Below, piece by piece: positions 1 to 10,826 of a DNA stretch of 64,000 bases; position 1 is the first letter of the stretch; each line of letters begins with the position of its first letter. The position numbers were made by a program, and so were the translations under genes. Origin of the DNA: Platanthera guangdongensis (Eukaryota > Streptophyta > Magnoliopsida > Asparagales > Orchidaceae); the NCBI GenBank assembly GCA_039583875.1, contig CM077162.1, forward strand, positions 166,117,220-166,181,219. Reading direction: 5' to 3'. The notes under the pieces are model-generated. The model saw only the letters and a list, made by a program, of their open reading frames with translations. It ran no database searches and was not told where the DNA came from.

Positions 1-154
1 AATAGAAAATCTTGGTCTTCAGGGCAGCTTCCAAACCTAGACTTCTAACCCTTAGACTCAATTCTAATTGACCTATTAAGCTATACAGGAGGTCAAGCAT
101 AGTTTCCTAGAGACATAGTGATCCTGACCCAAATTAGTAATAGGGTGTTCCAAC
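1..154. other. Unassigned flank
   Basis: I see no coding potential, terminal repeats or known element signature here. It is only the outer flank of the inverted repeat that follows. Confidence 0.5.
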
Positions 155-1130
155 ATGGTGGTTAGAACGTTCGGGCAAGCTCTTTAATTATATAAAAGAG
201 CATAAATTTAGAACTAAGTGTTGCGAGTAAGAACGGAGAATGATACCACACGCGGGCAGTCCGATCCATACTTGATTGCAGAATCGTGAACAGGGGTTGA
301 TGTCCGGTTGCAGGAGTTACCAATTAGAGTCGACAACAACCGGGAAGGAATAGGACTTAAAGGTAACTAGGAATCCGCCAGGAGGACTGGGCTGTCGCCG
401 GCTGCCGGAGTAGGGTACTATAGTCGACAGCAACCGGTCACAGGAAGAGTGTATGGCTGTCGGAGGGGAACGAAGAATCTGCCGCCGGGTGTGGTCGCTG
501 GAGACCGAAGTTCCTACTATAGAGACGCGGGGTTGCAGAGGCTACAGCGCCACCGACAACCAAGCTTGGGAGGGTGCCGGCAACCTCCTCTGGAACGCTG
601 TCAGAGAAGCTCGGCGGTGACAGGGCTTGGCGGTGAAATTGGCATTGAGGATGAATCGCAGCAGGGGATAGATGAATCGTGGCTCGTCGTTGTCGGGAGG
701 AGGAAAGGGCAGAGAGAAGATCAACGGGTTATCACCGGCAATGCAGGAAAAATCTGCAACCTCGCGTCTCTATAGTAGGAACTCCGGTCTCCAGCGACCA
801 CAACCGACGGCAGATTCTTTGGTCCCCTCTGATAATCATCGCACTCTTCCTGTGACCGGTTGCTATTGACTACAGTAGCCGGCGACAGCCCAGTCCTCCT
901 GGCGGATACCTAGTTGCCTTCCAGTCTTGTTCCTTCCCGGTTGTTGTCGACTCCAATTGGTAACTCCAGCAACCGGACAACAACCCCTGTTCACGATTCT
1001 GCAATCAAGTTTGGATCAGACTGCCCTCATGTGGTATCATTTCCCGTTCTTATTCGCAATACATAGTTCTAAATTTATGTTCTTTTAAATAATTAAAGAG
1101 CTTGCCCAAACGTTTTAATCACCAAATCAC
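155..1130. repeat. Long inverted repeat (foldback), two arms of about 370-380 bp
   Basis: The left arm (about 161-540) reappears as its reverse complement in the right arm (about 754-1125), separated by a loop of about 213 bp (541-753). Landmarks that pair are GTTAGAACGTTCGGGCAAGC at 161-180 with the complement of the stretch ending near 1120, and the GGTTGCAG end at 533-540 with CTGCAACC at 754-761. By eye the arms agree at roughly nine bases in ten, with one indel of about 12 bp near 405-415. Short open frames cross the loop but match no family I know. It could be a foldback or Mutator-like non-autonomous transposon, or an inverted duplication that makes a hairpin RNA. No clear target-site duplication was found. 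Confidence 0.85.
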
Positions 1131-1394
1131 CGTCTATTTCATAAAATATTATTTGTGGATCGTGCATGTAAATGTACAAATCCCACGACAGTTCGAACCA
1201 TTAAACGCCTACAAATTCTCTGAATAACGAATAATGAATTTATAGGCATTTGTCGATAAGAGTAGTTTTACACGCAAACCTCTCGTTCTGGTCTGCTTGC
1301 TCCATCATAAAATTTAAATTAGCTATTTATTTTCAAATCTACCGTTCTATTTTATAACAAAATAAATATTTTTTTCTCTTAAAAATTAATTTTT
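1131..1394. other. AT-rich spacer, nothing recognised
   Basis: This AT-rich stretch between the foldback and the broken end of Copia-1 has no coding similarity or terminal repeat that I can see. Confidence 0.5.
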
Positions 1395-1904
1395 TTGGCG
1401 ACCTCGATTCGAGATTACATCAGCCGTTTTAACATCCATCTGTCAGATATCGTAGTCATAATACGCAGTAATAACCAGCAGAATTCTGATGGACTTAACC
1501 ATGATAATAGGGGAAAAGGTCTCATCATAGTCAATATCATGAATTTGCTTGAAACCTTTAGCCACCAGTCGCCTTTTGAATGTCTCTACATTCCCATCCA
1601 TGTCGGTCTTCTTCTTGAAAACCCACTTGCACCCTATGGGTCGTACCCCTTTAGGTGGTTCCACTAAGGTCCAAACTTGGTTTTCATACATGTAGTCCAT
1701 TTCAGATTTCATGGCCTCAAGCCACTTCTCGGAGTTCGGTCCAATCATAGCCTCTTGGTAGGTTGCGGGCTCATCACTGTGATCCATAAGCAACACATTA
1801 CCTATTTGAGACATGAGAAATCCATCTCTCTCTGGCTCAAACCTTTGTCTACCAGATCTACGTGGAACTTGTGTTTCCTGTGCAGGCTCTTCAGCTACAA
1901 CAAC
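1395..1904 (-). pseudogene. pol: Copia-1 reverse transcriptase, N-terminal fragment
   Basis: This frame encodes the start of a Copia reverse transcriptase: the linker entering RT (EAMIGPNSEKWLEAMKSEM), then the GCKWVFKKK block, the RLVAKGFKQ block and DYDETFSPI. The next conserved block, WQMDVKTA, has its Trp codon changed to TGA near 1440, and similarity ends two or three codons later, before the catalytic YVDD motif. A TAA near 1905 separates it from the integrase C-terminus. It cannot make an active enzyme. The 5' neighbour is integrase, as expected for Copia. Confidence 0.85.
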
Positions 1905-2832
1905 TTATAGTCCTGGCTTAGGTTCTAATTCTGTTTCATTCACTGTTTGTGGTTCTTGAACATCTTCAAGTTCTACCCTGATATTCTTTCTACTTAAGAA
2001 CTCTTTCTCAAGAAAGACACCAGTGCTCGTGATAAATACTTTGCCCTCAGACGATAGGTATAAATAATACCCTTTAGTTTCCTTAGGATACCCCACAAGA
2101 TAACACTTATCTGACTTGGGTTCCAGCTTGTTAGGCATTTGACGTTGCATGTATGTCTCATATCCCCAAACCTTAATGAATGACATACTAGGACACTTCC
2201 CAGTCCATATCTCATATGGTGTCTTCATAACCACTTTCGTTGGAGCACGATTTAGTGTAAAACCAGCAGTCTCTAGTGCAAAACCCCAAAAGGAAACAGG
2301 AAGATCTGCATGACTCATCATCGACTGTACCATGTCTAACAAAGTACGATTCCTCCGCTCAAACACACCATTATGTTGCGGTGTTCTAGGTGGAGTGAGT
2401 TGTGATACAATATCACAATCTTTCAGATGATCACGAAACTCATGGCTTGGGTATTCACCACCTCGATCAGATCAGAGTACTTTAACCATCTTACCAAGTT
2501 GGTTTTCTACTTCGTTTTTTGAACTCTTTGAACTTTTCAAAGGTCTCGGATTTGCACTTCATAAGATACGTGTATCCGTATTTACTGAAATCATCAGTAA
2601 ATGTAACAAAGTAGAAATACTCACCTCTAGCCATAGAACTCTTGAGTCCACTTAAATCACTATGTAATATACCCAAGAGATCGTCAGCCCTCTCATTAAA
2701 ACCAGTGAAAGGGACGTTAGTCATCTTGCCTAACAAACAATACCCGCATCTCTCAAATGATTCATAATCAAATGAGTCCAGTAGTCTATCTCTATGGAGC
2801 TTGGATATACGTTTCTCATTTATATGACCCAA
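1905..2832 (-). pseudogene. pol: Copia-1 integrase core (broken)
   Basis: The fragment spans a Copia integrase. At 2491-2832 are the GAG-pre-integrase end (MGHINEKRISKLHRDRLL), a CGYC knuckle, the LHSDLSG block with the first catalytic Asp, and the TFTDDFSKYGYTYL block. After a frameshift near 2520 follows SDRGGEY with the second Asp, where the preceding Arg codon reads TGA near 2472. PQHNGVFERRNRTL with the catalytic Glu comes next, then the C-terminal region down to 1905. In life it would insert the cDNA into the genome, but here it is disabled by the stop and the frameshift. Confidence 0.85.
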
Positions 2833-3440
2833 ACGACAATGCCAAAGCTCGAGTCATTCGTTTTTAGTCTTTTAGTATTTTCTATATTATAGATCTAATG
2901 GTCTATGTTCAAAACATATAAACCATTAATCATTTGGGCTATATCATAACAAACATCATTCTTAAATATAGAACAACAATTGTTCTTAATAATAAAAGAA
3001 AATCCAACCAAGTCCAAACATGAAATGTATATAATGTTTCTAGTTATGAAAAGAACATAATAATAGTTATCTAGTTTTATTACAAACTCACTGGACAAAG
3101 AAAGATGGCAAACCCTCATGGCGACAGCAGCAACTCTTGCTTCATTGCCAACACATAGGTCCACCTTTCCTTTACTCAGCAATCTTCTCCTTTACAGTTT
3201 CTGTATATTTATACAAATATGAGAACCACATCTGGTATCTAATACCCAGGATGAAGGAGCAGAAAGGATTTTCTCTATAACAAAGATACTTGAAGCGGAA
3301 GTCATACCTCCCTTCATCTTATGCAGACCCTCAATGTATAGAGGACAATTCCTGCTCCAATGACTAGCCTTACCACAGTGGTGGCACTTTCCATCTTTCA
3401 CCAAGCCTTTATTCTTTAGTGTTGAAGACTTGGGCTCCAA
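2833..3440 (-). pseudogene. pol: Copia-1 zinc knuckle, protease and pre-integrase region
   Basis: Reading leftward from 3440, a CCHC zinc knuckle (CHHCGKASHWSRNC, about 3341-3382) is followed by the protease motif WVLDTRCGSHIC near 3200-3250. The usual DTGCG is changed to DTRCG. A second frame (2895-3182) continues through the protease and GAG-pre-integrase segment, with motifs such as LSKGKVDLCVGN and GFSFIIKNNCCSIF that are typical of plant Copia polyproteins. A stop and a frameshift separate the two parts near 3185. The protein would cleave the polyprotein if intact. Confidence 0.8.
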
Positions 3441-3473
3441 AGCAGACTTAGGTCCTACCTTCCTCTTCTTGAA

Positions 3474-4139
3474 TCACTTAGCTTTGCCCTTGCCTTTATG
3501 CACCATAAATATGAGGCTAGCAGGTTTGGCCTTCTTCATATTTATCTCGGTAGTTTGCAACATGCCTAGGAGCTCGGACAATGTCTTGTTTATTTCATTC
3601 ATGTTATAGTTCAAGACGAACTGCTCATAACTATCCGACAACGATTGAAGAATCAGGTCTGTGGCCAACTCTTGGCTCAGAGGGAACCCTAGTCTTTCAA
3701 GGTTCTCGATATATCCAATCATCTGGAGTACGTGAGTCCCTACTAGGTCCCGAGCTCCCATCTTGTAGTGGAACAATGCCTTAGTGACATCGAAACTCTC
3801 TTGACGAGCTTGCCCTTGAAACATTTTCTTGAGATGCTCGTCAATTTTATTGCAACCCATGTTCTCATGTTGCTTTTGGAGCTCAAAGTTCATGGTCGCT
3901 AGCATGAGACATTCGACGTCTAAGGAGTCGTCAAGATACTTCTTATAAGCATCCTTATCAGCATGAGATGCATTCCCGACAAGCTCATCAGGGGATTCCT
4001 CTTCCAAAACATAAAGCTTTCGCTCTTGCCTGAGAATAATTCTCAAGCTCCTGTACCAGTTCAAATAATTCATCCCGCTCAGCTTTTCCTTCTCAAGGAT
4101 CGCTCAGAGGGACAAGGTGGAATGTGAACCACTTGACAT
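3474..4139 (-). pseudogene. gag: Copia-1 gag capsid region
   Basis: This is the capsid-forming part of a Copia polyprotein (UBN2/DUF4219-type gag). The N-terminus follows the pattern LSGMNYLNWYRSLRIILRQE, then a helical region with RDLVGTHVLQMIGYIENLE and LSDSYEQFVLNYNMN, and a basic end before the zinc knuckle. The likely start is the ATG at 4137-4139. An in-frame TGA near 4103 interrupts the first twelve codons, so the open stretch begins internally near 4073. A stop at about 3474 separates it from the knuckle. Confidence 0.8.
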
Positions 4140-5267
4140 GGAAATTCTACAAGGATCAAACAAAACAAATTAGTACTGCATTTCAAAAATATAATTTATC
4201 TTTCAATTAAGACTTTAATCAAAATAACTCCCACTATTTTTATCAAACTGATAACCATCGATATTAATTCGGAGAGTATATGCGAGCTACTCTCTTAGTG
4301 GACAATATCCATATTTCACTAACACTATGACTCAGCTTTGACTTTTCTCTCACAATGCAGCTATTTAGGTAGGCAACGCTTGCCAATTGCATCACAATAC
4401 AATTCCTGTATGGCTCGTGAATAACTTTTAATTCACATCCATCATATGGTGCATGCAAACTCTATGCCTCTGGGCGCTCAACCTTTGAGGTCACCCAGTT
4501 AAGTTTGACCCGATGTCGACAGTGGGATATCATAATTATCCGCTCGCACCCTTACTAAGATAGATTAATGCACCTTGCTTTGGCAAGACCACACTTCATC
4601 GATCGAGACAGAAAGAGTGACATCCATCGGAAGACATCCAAATACTTAATATTGCTTAAGGGATTTTAGATACTTGATTAACATTTAACCATGGTTAACA
4701 ATTAGCCAATGTGCACATTCACAAAATAAAACTGCAACAATCATAATCCAAATACATCCCAGATGTGCACAATAAAATGATCAACACTTGATGAGTTGGG
4801 CTAAATCTGAACATCTAAAATCCTTCTAAATCCTCAGATTTACATGCACTCGACATGAACAACACCTACTCCACTTACACAGTAGACAAGCTCGTCTCTG
4901 TATGTGAGATTCAAAATCTAACACATACTTGGTTTCAAAAACTAACAAGATTGACGGTTACTGTTAAGGAGTAACAAAGATATCACAACAAAATCAATGC
5001 ACTCCTGGCGGGGTTCCAAGGGGCTACGCCCCTGGCGGGATTCTCGCTGATCGATCAACGAGCGGGGTCAAGGGGCAGAGCCCCTGGCGGTGGTGCGGGG
5101 CAGCTCCCTGACCAATTTTGGAAAAACAACCACCGATCCCACACAAAAACCATAACCATTTGACATTCCAGGAATAGATCTAGGCATCTTAGAACACATC
5201 TAAAATTTCCAAATCTACACGCAATGGATTTAACAACTTCTAAAATAATTATCATCACACAAACCCA
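4140..5267 (-). other. Copia-1 untranslated leader
   Basis: About 1.1 kb between primer site and gag has no supportable reading frame. It holds two short GC-rich hairpins, both of the form GGGGC-xxx-GCCCC, near 5020-5035 and 5075-5090. They sit in an otherwise AT-rich region and would form in the genomic RNA leader. Confidence 0.6.
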
Positions 5268-5280
5268 CCTCTGATACCAC
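5268..5280 (-). promoter_or_regulatory. Copia-1 primer-binding site
   Basis: The minus strand reads GTGGTATCAGAGG immediately inside the LTR. TGGTATCAGAG is the common plant LTR-retrotransposon site that pairs with the 3' end of initiator Met-tRNA. It fixes the LTR edge at 5281 and the minus orientation. Confidence 0.9.
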
Positions 5281-6205
5281 TGTTGGGTTTTGTTATATGT
5301 CACAACAGTTGTGCGCAGCGGAAATAAGGAACAAGAAAACCAAAAAGAGTTTGGATCTTACCAATGAACATTAATCAAGAAGTAAAGACAGTAAATAAAA
5401 TTACCTTTGAGGGATTGAGTCTATACTCAACCTTGGTGCTTCAGAAAAATCGGTCGGCCACTTTGTGGCTTGAGTTCTGAGTGTAGAAAGAATATACGCA
5501 CCTGTACAGGAAATCCACATGATCGGGAGAACCCGTAACTACTTATCGAACAAGCACTAGGTCGGGAGAGGACACTCAGCATCTCCACAGACTGCTAGAT
5601 CTTTTGAAGGAGAGGCGGCGGCGACACTCATCGGGATCGGGATCAGCAACAACGATAGCAAAAGGTGGAACATCTTCTGTCGGGATTCTAGGGCTTCTGT
5701 CTTTTCGCACAGTACGGCTCGTGTGTTAGACAGAATGAGCAGTTAGTATCTCTATCAAAGAAACCCTAAAATCCTCTATTTATACCCAAGGAATAAACAG
5801 AACTGTTCTCGTCGCTATTGGCAGACCCAAGACTCAAAGTACAGGATTCAGCTAGACAACCCTTGTCTCGACGAATCATCGAGTATCTACAATATACACA
5901 ATGAATCGTCGCGTATGGAGTGATACTCGACGATTCGTTGAGTATCCATAGGATACACGATGAACTCAACGCCATCTTCAGCTGAATCAACACTTGACTC
6001 TACGAAGGCGTCGAGTGGACCCAACTCTGTCAACGCTTTTTGCGTCATACTCGACGAATCGTCAAGTATCATTCATAATTAATTAATAGCGTTGAGTGCA
6101 CTCAACGCACTCCACACCAAAAGTCAGATTCATTGAATGATGTTGAGTGAACACAATACACCCAACGCCTAAGTGCCAGATTCGTCAAGTAAACCCTTTA
6201 CTAGA
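5281..6205 (-). repeat. Copia-1 5' LTR with palindromic U3
   Basis: It starts (plus reading) TGTTGGGTTTTG right after the primer site. The outer edge is placed near 6205, where Gypsy integrase similarity begins, so that edge is approximate. The U3 half (about 5865-6190) is full of short inverted motifs such as CTCGACGAATCATCGAG, ACTCGACGATTCGTTGAGT and GTTGAGTGCACTCAAC. Confidence 0.75.
5774..5787 (-). promoter_or_regulatory. Copia-1 LTR TATA box
   Basis: The minus strand reads GGGTATAAATAGAG. It is a strong plant TATA box in the middle of the LTR, just downstream of the palindrome-rich U3. Confidence 0.75.
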
Positions 6206-6990
6206 CCAAGACGTTCTCTGTTTAACGATTAGTCTGCGGATGATAAGCAATGAAATACCTCTGATCGGTACCCAACCCTTCTTGTAAGCTTTTCCAAAAG
6301 TGAGACGTAAACCTGGACTCTCGATCTAATACAATGTTAACTGGTACTTCATGAATCTGATGACTTCATCTAAATATAATTCGGCTATCTTATTCATAGA
6401 GTAGTCAATCTTAAACGGCACGAAGTGAGCACACTTCGTCAGTCGATCCACTATCACCGAAACAGAATCGTGACCTTGGGGAGATCTCGGTAAACCCGTA
6501 ATGAAGTCCATGGAAATACTCTCCCACTTCCAGCTTGTAATACCAAAGGCGTCAACTTGCCACCAGGCCTTCTATGATCGGACTTAACACGCCTGCATGT
6601 AAAACATTCAGACACAAACCTGGCTATATCACCCTTCATTCCCAACCACCATACAATCTACTTTAAGTCTTGATACATCTTTGTAGAACCTGGGTGGTAG
6701 GCAACACTAGAACCGTGCGCCTTACTGCACAACTTAAGTCGAATGTCCTCAACAGCAAGGATACAAAATATGTCGCAGAACTTCAAGGTACTCACGTCAT
6801 CGATCGAAAAATCTGTTAACTCCCCTTTCTCAGTTCTCTTATAAAGGTGCAACAAATCAGGATCTTCCATCTGATGCAGTCTTGTGAATGCAATCCATGA
6901 AGTCTCAACTACCTCCAAATGACTTGATGAGTTACAACTTACAACAGAAATGTTCATCATTAAAAACTCCTCAACCAGAGGATCCACAGA
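6206..6990 (-). pseudogene. pol: Gypsy-R integrase (truncated, frameshifted)
   Basis: Two frames carry a Gypsy integrase. The N-terminal zinc-binding part reads AHGSSVAYHPGSTKMYQDLK and then FVSECFTCRRVK, giving the His pair and the CxxC. The core has [20 protein letters not shown] with [10 protein letters not shown] (first Asp) at 6326-6511. A third frame covers VPVNIVLDRESRFTSHFWK (second Asp) down to about HPQTN, where an in-frame TAA and the truncation fall. The catalytic Glu block is barely present and the C-terminal domain is absent. The enzyme would insert the cDNA but is not functional here. Confidence 0.85.
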
Positions 6991-7411
6991 AAGATTAAAA
7001 ATTTTAGTTGTCTTCCTACTAAGGCATTGGCTACAACATTAGCTTTGCCCGGATGGTATTGAATCTCAACATCATAATCAGCAACATACTCTAACCATGT
7101 ATGCTGGCGTAGATTCAACTCCCTTTGAGTGAAAACGTATTTTAAACTTTTATGATCCGTGTAAATCTTGCATAATGTGTCATACAACAAGTGCCTCCAT
7201 AGCTTCAAGGCATATAATACTGTTGTAAACTATAGATCATGTGTTGGGTAATTCCTTTCATAAATCTTTGTCTAGATCCATACGTAATTACCTTTCCCTC
7301 TTGCATCAACACACAACCAAGTCCAACGTGCGATGTATTTACATATACGGCATATTTTATTCCTTTCGTAGGTAAGGTCAACACTGGAGCAGTGCATAGC
7401 CTCCTCCTCAA
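6960..7411 (-). pseudogene. pol: Gypsy-R RNase H
   Basis: The domain follows RT and degrades RNA in the RNA:DNA hybrid in active elements. The start (CTAPVLTLPTKG) leads to [18 protein letters not shown], where the first catalytic Asp of the usual DAS motif reads Asn. Further on are [16 protein letters not shown] with its conserved Asp, [17 protein letters not shown], and [13 protein letters not shown], where the usual VADAL Asp is also Asn. A frameshift near 7205 splits it. The two lost acidic residues make an active enzyme unlikely even without the frameshift. Confidence 0.85.
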
Positions 7412-7441
7412 TTCTAGAAAATCTTCTTCGTACTTATAGCT

Positions 7442-8516
7442 CTAGACAAAAGTTGCATTCTTTTGCGTCAGTTTACTCAGTGGTGCAGACAACATAGAGA
7501 AACCCTCTACAAACCTTCTATAATAGCCAACCAACCCTAGGAAGCTTCTTATCTCCTTGGGTGTGGTTGGCCTATTCCAATCCATAACAGTAGCTATCTT
7601 CTCAGGGTCAACTAAAATTCTGTGTTTACTTACCATATGACCCAAGAAAGAAACCTGAGGCAACCAAAATGCAAACTTGCTCAGCTTAGCAAACAGGTTA
7701 TGGTCCCTCAAAGAAGACAAAACTAAACGCAAGTGTTGGGCATGCTCATCAGCATTGCGAGAATAAACTAGAACATCGTCTACAAATACGACAACAAAAC
7801 GGTCTAGAAAATCCTTGAATACTCTGTTCATCATATCCATAAAAATAGAGGGTGCATTAGACAAACCAAAATACATCACCAAGAACTCAAAATGTCTGTG
7901 TCGGGAACGAAAGGCAGTCTGTGGGATATCCCTCACATGAATCCTCAACTGGTGGTAGCCTGAACGAAGGTCAATCTTCGAAAACACAGAACTTCCATGC
8001 AACTGATAAAACAAATCATCAATTCTCGGTAAAGGATATTTGTTCTTGATGGTGACCTTGTTCAATTCTCTATAGTCAATGCAAAGGCTCATTGATCCAT
8101 ACTTTTTCTTCACAAACAGCACGGGGGGTTCCCCAAGGTGAAGAACTCGGCCTAATAAATCCACTTTGCAATAAATCATCCAGTTGGGTACGCAACTCCT
8201 CCAGCTCACGAGGGGCCATTCTGTATGGTACCTTAGCAATAGGACGAGTACCCTGCTCCAAATCTATCACAAACTCTACATCTTTCTCAGGTGGAAAACT
8301 AGGAAGATTATCAGGAAAAACATCAGGAAACTCACGCACCACGGGAATCTCCTCCAAACGCGGCAAAACAACCTCGGTTTCCAATATTGAAACCAAACAA
8401 GCAAAACATCCGGAATCTAAAAGCTTCCGATCACATACCGCAGAAATAATCGGAGAACTCTGACGCGGATAACCATAAACACTTCTGGGTTGACCGTTGT
8501 CCATCTTGAAGTCCAA
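7442..8516 (-). pseudogene. pol: Gypsy-R reverse transcriptase
   Basis: This is a nearly complete Gypsy RT. The approach region ([20 protein letters not shown], then [19 protein letters not shown]) is in the 8076-8516 frame, and a frameshift near 8120 moves to the 7442-8239 frame. That frame has [32 protein letters not shown] and the catalytic [12 protein letters not shown] with both Asp residues kept. It continues through [16 protein letters not shown] and [18 protein letters not shown] into the thumb. RNase H follows after a stop. Of the three Gypsy RTs in the window this has the longest open core. Confidence 0.87.
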
Positions 8517-8531
8517 GCGCTTAACCGTTCA

Positions 8532-8867
8532 CTAGATAAAATCATCATATCTAGACAACCAGTGCATGCCCAATATCACATTGAAATCTTCCAATTTTAT
8601 CACCTTCAAATCAGCAACTACTAGAAAATCACCTAACAGAATTAGACAACTCTGAATGTCTTGGTCTGATACCACTGAATCACCAGATTGAAACTTGACA
8701 TTAAACGCATCGCCAACTTGATCCAGAGTCAGACGATGATGCTCAACAAAGGTCCTAGCCACAAATGAGTGGGTAGCACCAGAATCAAAAAGAACACGTG
8801 CCCAACGATTCTTTACCTTAAACCTTCCTATAAAAATAATCGCATATGCGACTAAGAGGACAAACAT
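8532..8867 (-). pseudogene. pol: Gypsy-R aspartic protease
   Basis: A retropepsin-like domain: [20 protein letters not shown] contains the catalytic DSG, and VILGMHWLSRYDDFI is the conserved C-terminal strand (usually GMDWLS, with the Asp changed to His here). It lies between gag and RT, as in Gypsy polyproteins. A TAG at about 8530 ends the frame just before the RT approach region. It would process the polyprotein in virus-like particles. Confidence 0.85.
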
Positions 8868-10139
8868 TTAACCAATAGCTATGAATTAAAAAAAACTAAA
8901 ACTATATTAGGATCTAACCTAAAATAACCTGAGTAGACGTCTGGGATTCCTCAAGAGACACCGTGTTCAGCTTCCCCTTTCCATTGTCCAAATACTGCGG
9001 CGGTTGCAAAGCCTGAAGTGGAACTGGTTGCAATAGGGGCTGAGCCCGCGGACACTTTGACTTGAAATGTCCTTTTTATCTACACAGAAAGCAGACCCAT
9101 TCCTTACCCCCAACAGTGGGCAGCATTGTGCCCCCTTCGTTTGCACAAAGTACAAATCAAATCTCCCTTTGGAGCACCCTGAATCTCATGAACCTGCTCC
9201 TGCTTTTGAGCTCCTATTCTTTTGAAACATTTCTTGAACGGATGTCCTGGCCGGCCACAGAAACTGCATATTTCTTTGCTCCTCTTCCTCGAAGTAGCAC
9301 CGGATTTCTGGGAACTCTTACTCTCACCAGTCTTCCTCTTATCCTTTCTCATTTGTTGTCCTTGGTTCTTGGCATTTTCGATCGCCTAAACCTTCAAAGC
9401 GACCTCTACCACTTCAGTATAACTTGCTGATCTGTATGCACTAGCTAGCTGCTGGATGTCACTCCTTAGACCACCCAGAAAACGCTTGACTCTACTGGAT
9501 TCAGAAATAACTAAATTTGGGTCAAACCGGCTCAGCTTACTAAATTCCAACTCATACTCACTCATCGTGAGTTTCCTCTGCTTTAAGTGTAGGAAATGAT
9601 TTAACAAACGGTCTCGCCTGACCGACGACAGAAACTTCTTCAGCAAAAGCTCCTTGAAGGCTTCCCAGGAGCATCCATCCTTCAAGTTTTCCTTTTCTCT
9701 CAGCCACCAACTCAAGATACTTGAGCTGGTACGTAACGACCATCACTCTTTGGTCCGCTAAAACTCCAGAGTCAGAGAACATCTCCTTGATTTCTATAAT
9801 GCAGTCATCCAAAGCCATGAAGTCTGACCTACCATCACAGGTAGGGGGTCCTAATCACTGGAAATGCGAGATGAAGTTAATCTCTGGTGATAACACAGCT
9901 GGGGGCACAAGAGGAGTAGGAGGAACTGGAACACCTTGACCCACAGCCGGGTATTGAACTCTAAGAGGCTGACCAGCAACAACAGTCAACAAGGCTTGGA
10001 TCTGCGACTGCATCTCCAACATTTGCCTAGACAAAGCTTCATTACTTTGTAGCAATCCTTCTATCACGGCCTTATTCTGAGCATTAGACGACTCACCCTC
10101 TGACTGGGGAGTCAACCTTGTCATAGGACGTCTCGACAT
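8868..10139 (-). pseudogene. gag: Gypsy-R gag with three zinc knuckles
   Basis: The ATG at 10137-10139 opens MSRRPMTRLTPQSEGESSN, close to the start of the plus-strand copies. The capsid core follows (ALDDCIIEIKEMFSDSGV, then LKQRKLTMSEYELEFSKLSR and RVKRFLGGLRSDIQQLASAY). The nucleocapsid end has three CCHC knuckles: CSFCGRPGHPFKKC, CTLCKRRGHNAAHC, and a third of the form CFLCR-stop-KGHFKSKC near 9045-9090. Several frameshifts (near 9370, 9720 and 9855) break it. Gag would form the particle and bind RNA. Confidence 0.85.
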
Positions 10140-10811
10140 TCTAATAATCACAACAAACAAGTAGTCAAAACATAGTTTAACTGCTAGAACCAAACAACCT
10201 AGTACAGACAAAACATACATAAATACTTGCTCATGCTGCTAACTTGTTCTGAGAATTTTATAAATGATAAAATGCTTAAACCTAGGATGATATACCATCA
10301 TCCTATTAACTCATGTGCATAGATCATGAATGCATGAATTCTTATTCTTTTTGACCCAAAACCATGTGTGTACATGTGTCATCATATAAATCTTTAGCTT
10401 GACACATGTGCTGATGTTTTATTATGTTATACATGTTGTGTTATGCATTCTATAAAAATCCTTAATGCATATTATGAGCGGCATACACATGAAATGTTAT
10501 ACATCTCATACTACATAACATCACATGCAATGAAAAGATAAAATGTTCTAATGGTCACCCATGTGATGGTGGTTATGCATCACATACTACATAACTATCA
10601 CATGTTGCCACCTATGGTGGATCCATATATAAACACATAATATGCATCACATAATACATAATATGTCTTGTATACTTCTTATCATGCTATGAGTGTAGTA
10701 TTCATGCTTCAGCCAAGACATACTGATGACACATCGGTGTGTGTATGAAATGACACTAGACAACTAACACTAACTAGAGAAAGTTGCTCGACCAATTATC
10801 TAACAACCCAT
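10140..10811 (-). other. Gypsy-R structured leader
   Basis: About 670 bp between primer site and gag, with no frame. It contains three stem-loops at 10494-10521, 10561-10603 and 10635-10666. Read on the minus strand their 12-nt loops are TAGTATGAGATG, TAGTATGTGATG and TATTATGTGATG, on stems of different sequence. The same arrangement occurs in the plus-strand Gypsy copies (see 30616-30787). Confidence 0.75.
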
Positions 10812-10826
10812 CCATCTGATACCAAC
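10812..10826 (-). promoter_or_regulatory. Gypsy-R primer-binding site
   Basis: The minus strand reads GTTGGTATCAGATGG directly after the LTR end GTGACA. It is an initiator Met-tRNA type site with one change from GAGxGG. Confidence 0.9.

Larger units (their letters stand above)
1395..6205 (-). mobile_element. Copia-1: truncated Ty1/Copia retrotransposon
   Basis: Read on the minus strand the order is 5' LTR (5281-6205), primer-binding site, long leader, gag, protease, integrase and the start of reverse transcriptase, which is the Copia domain order. The element stops inside reverse transcriptase just after the MDVKTA motif near 1412, so the rest of RT, RNase H and the 3' LTR are missing. Stops and frameshifts run through all domains. 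Its LTR lies directly against the integrase of the next Gypsy element, so it either inserted there or was joined by deletion. Confidence 0.85.

Noticed and set aside
449..775. 108-codon frame across the foldback loop
   Set aside because: It overlaps other frames on both strands, has no recognisable domain and is explained by the GC-rich inverted repeat.
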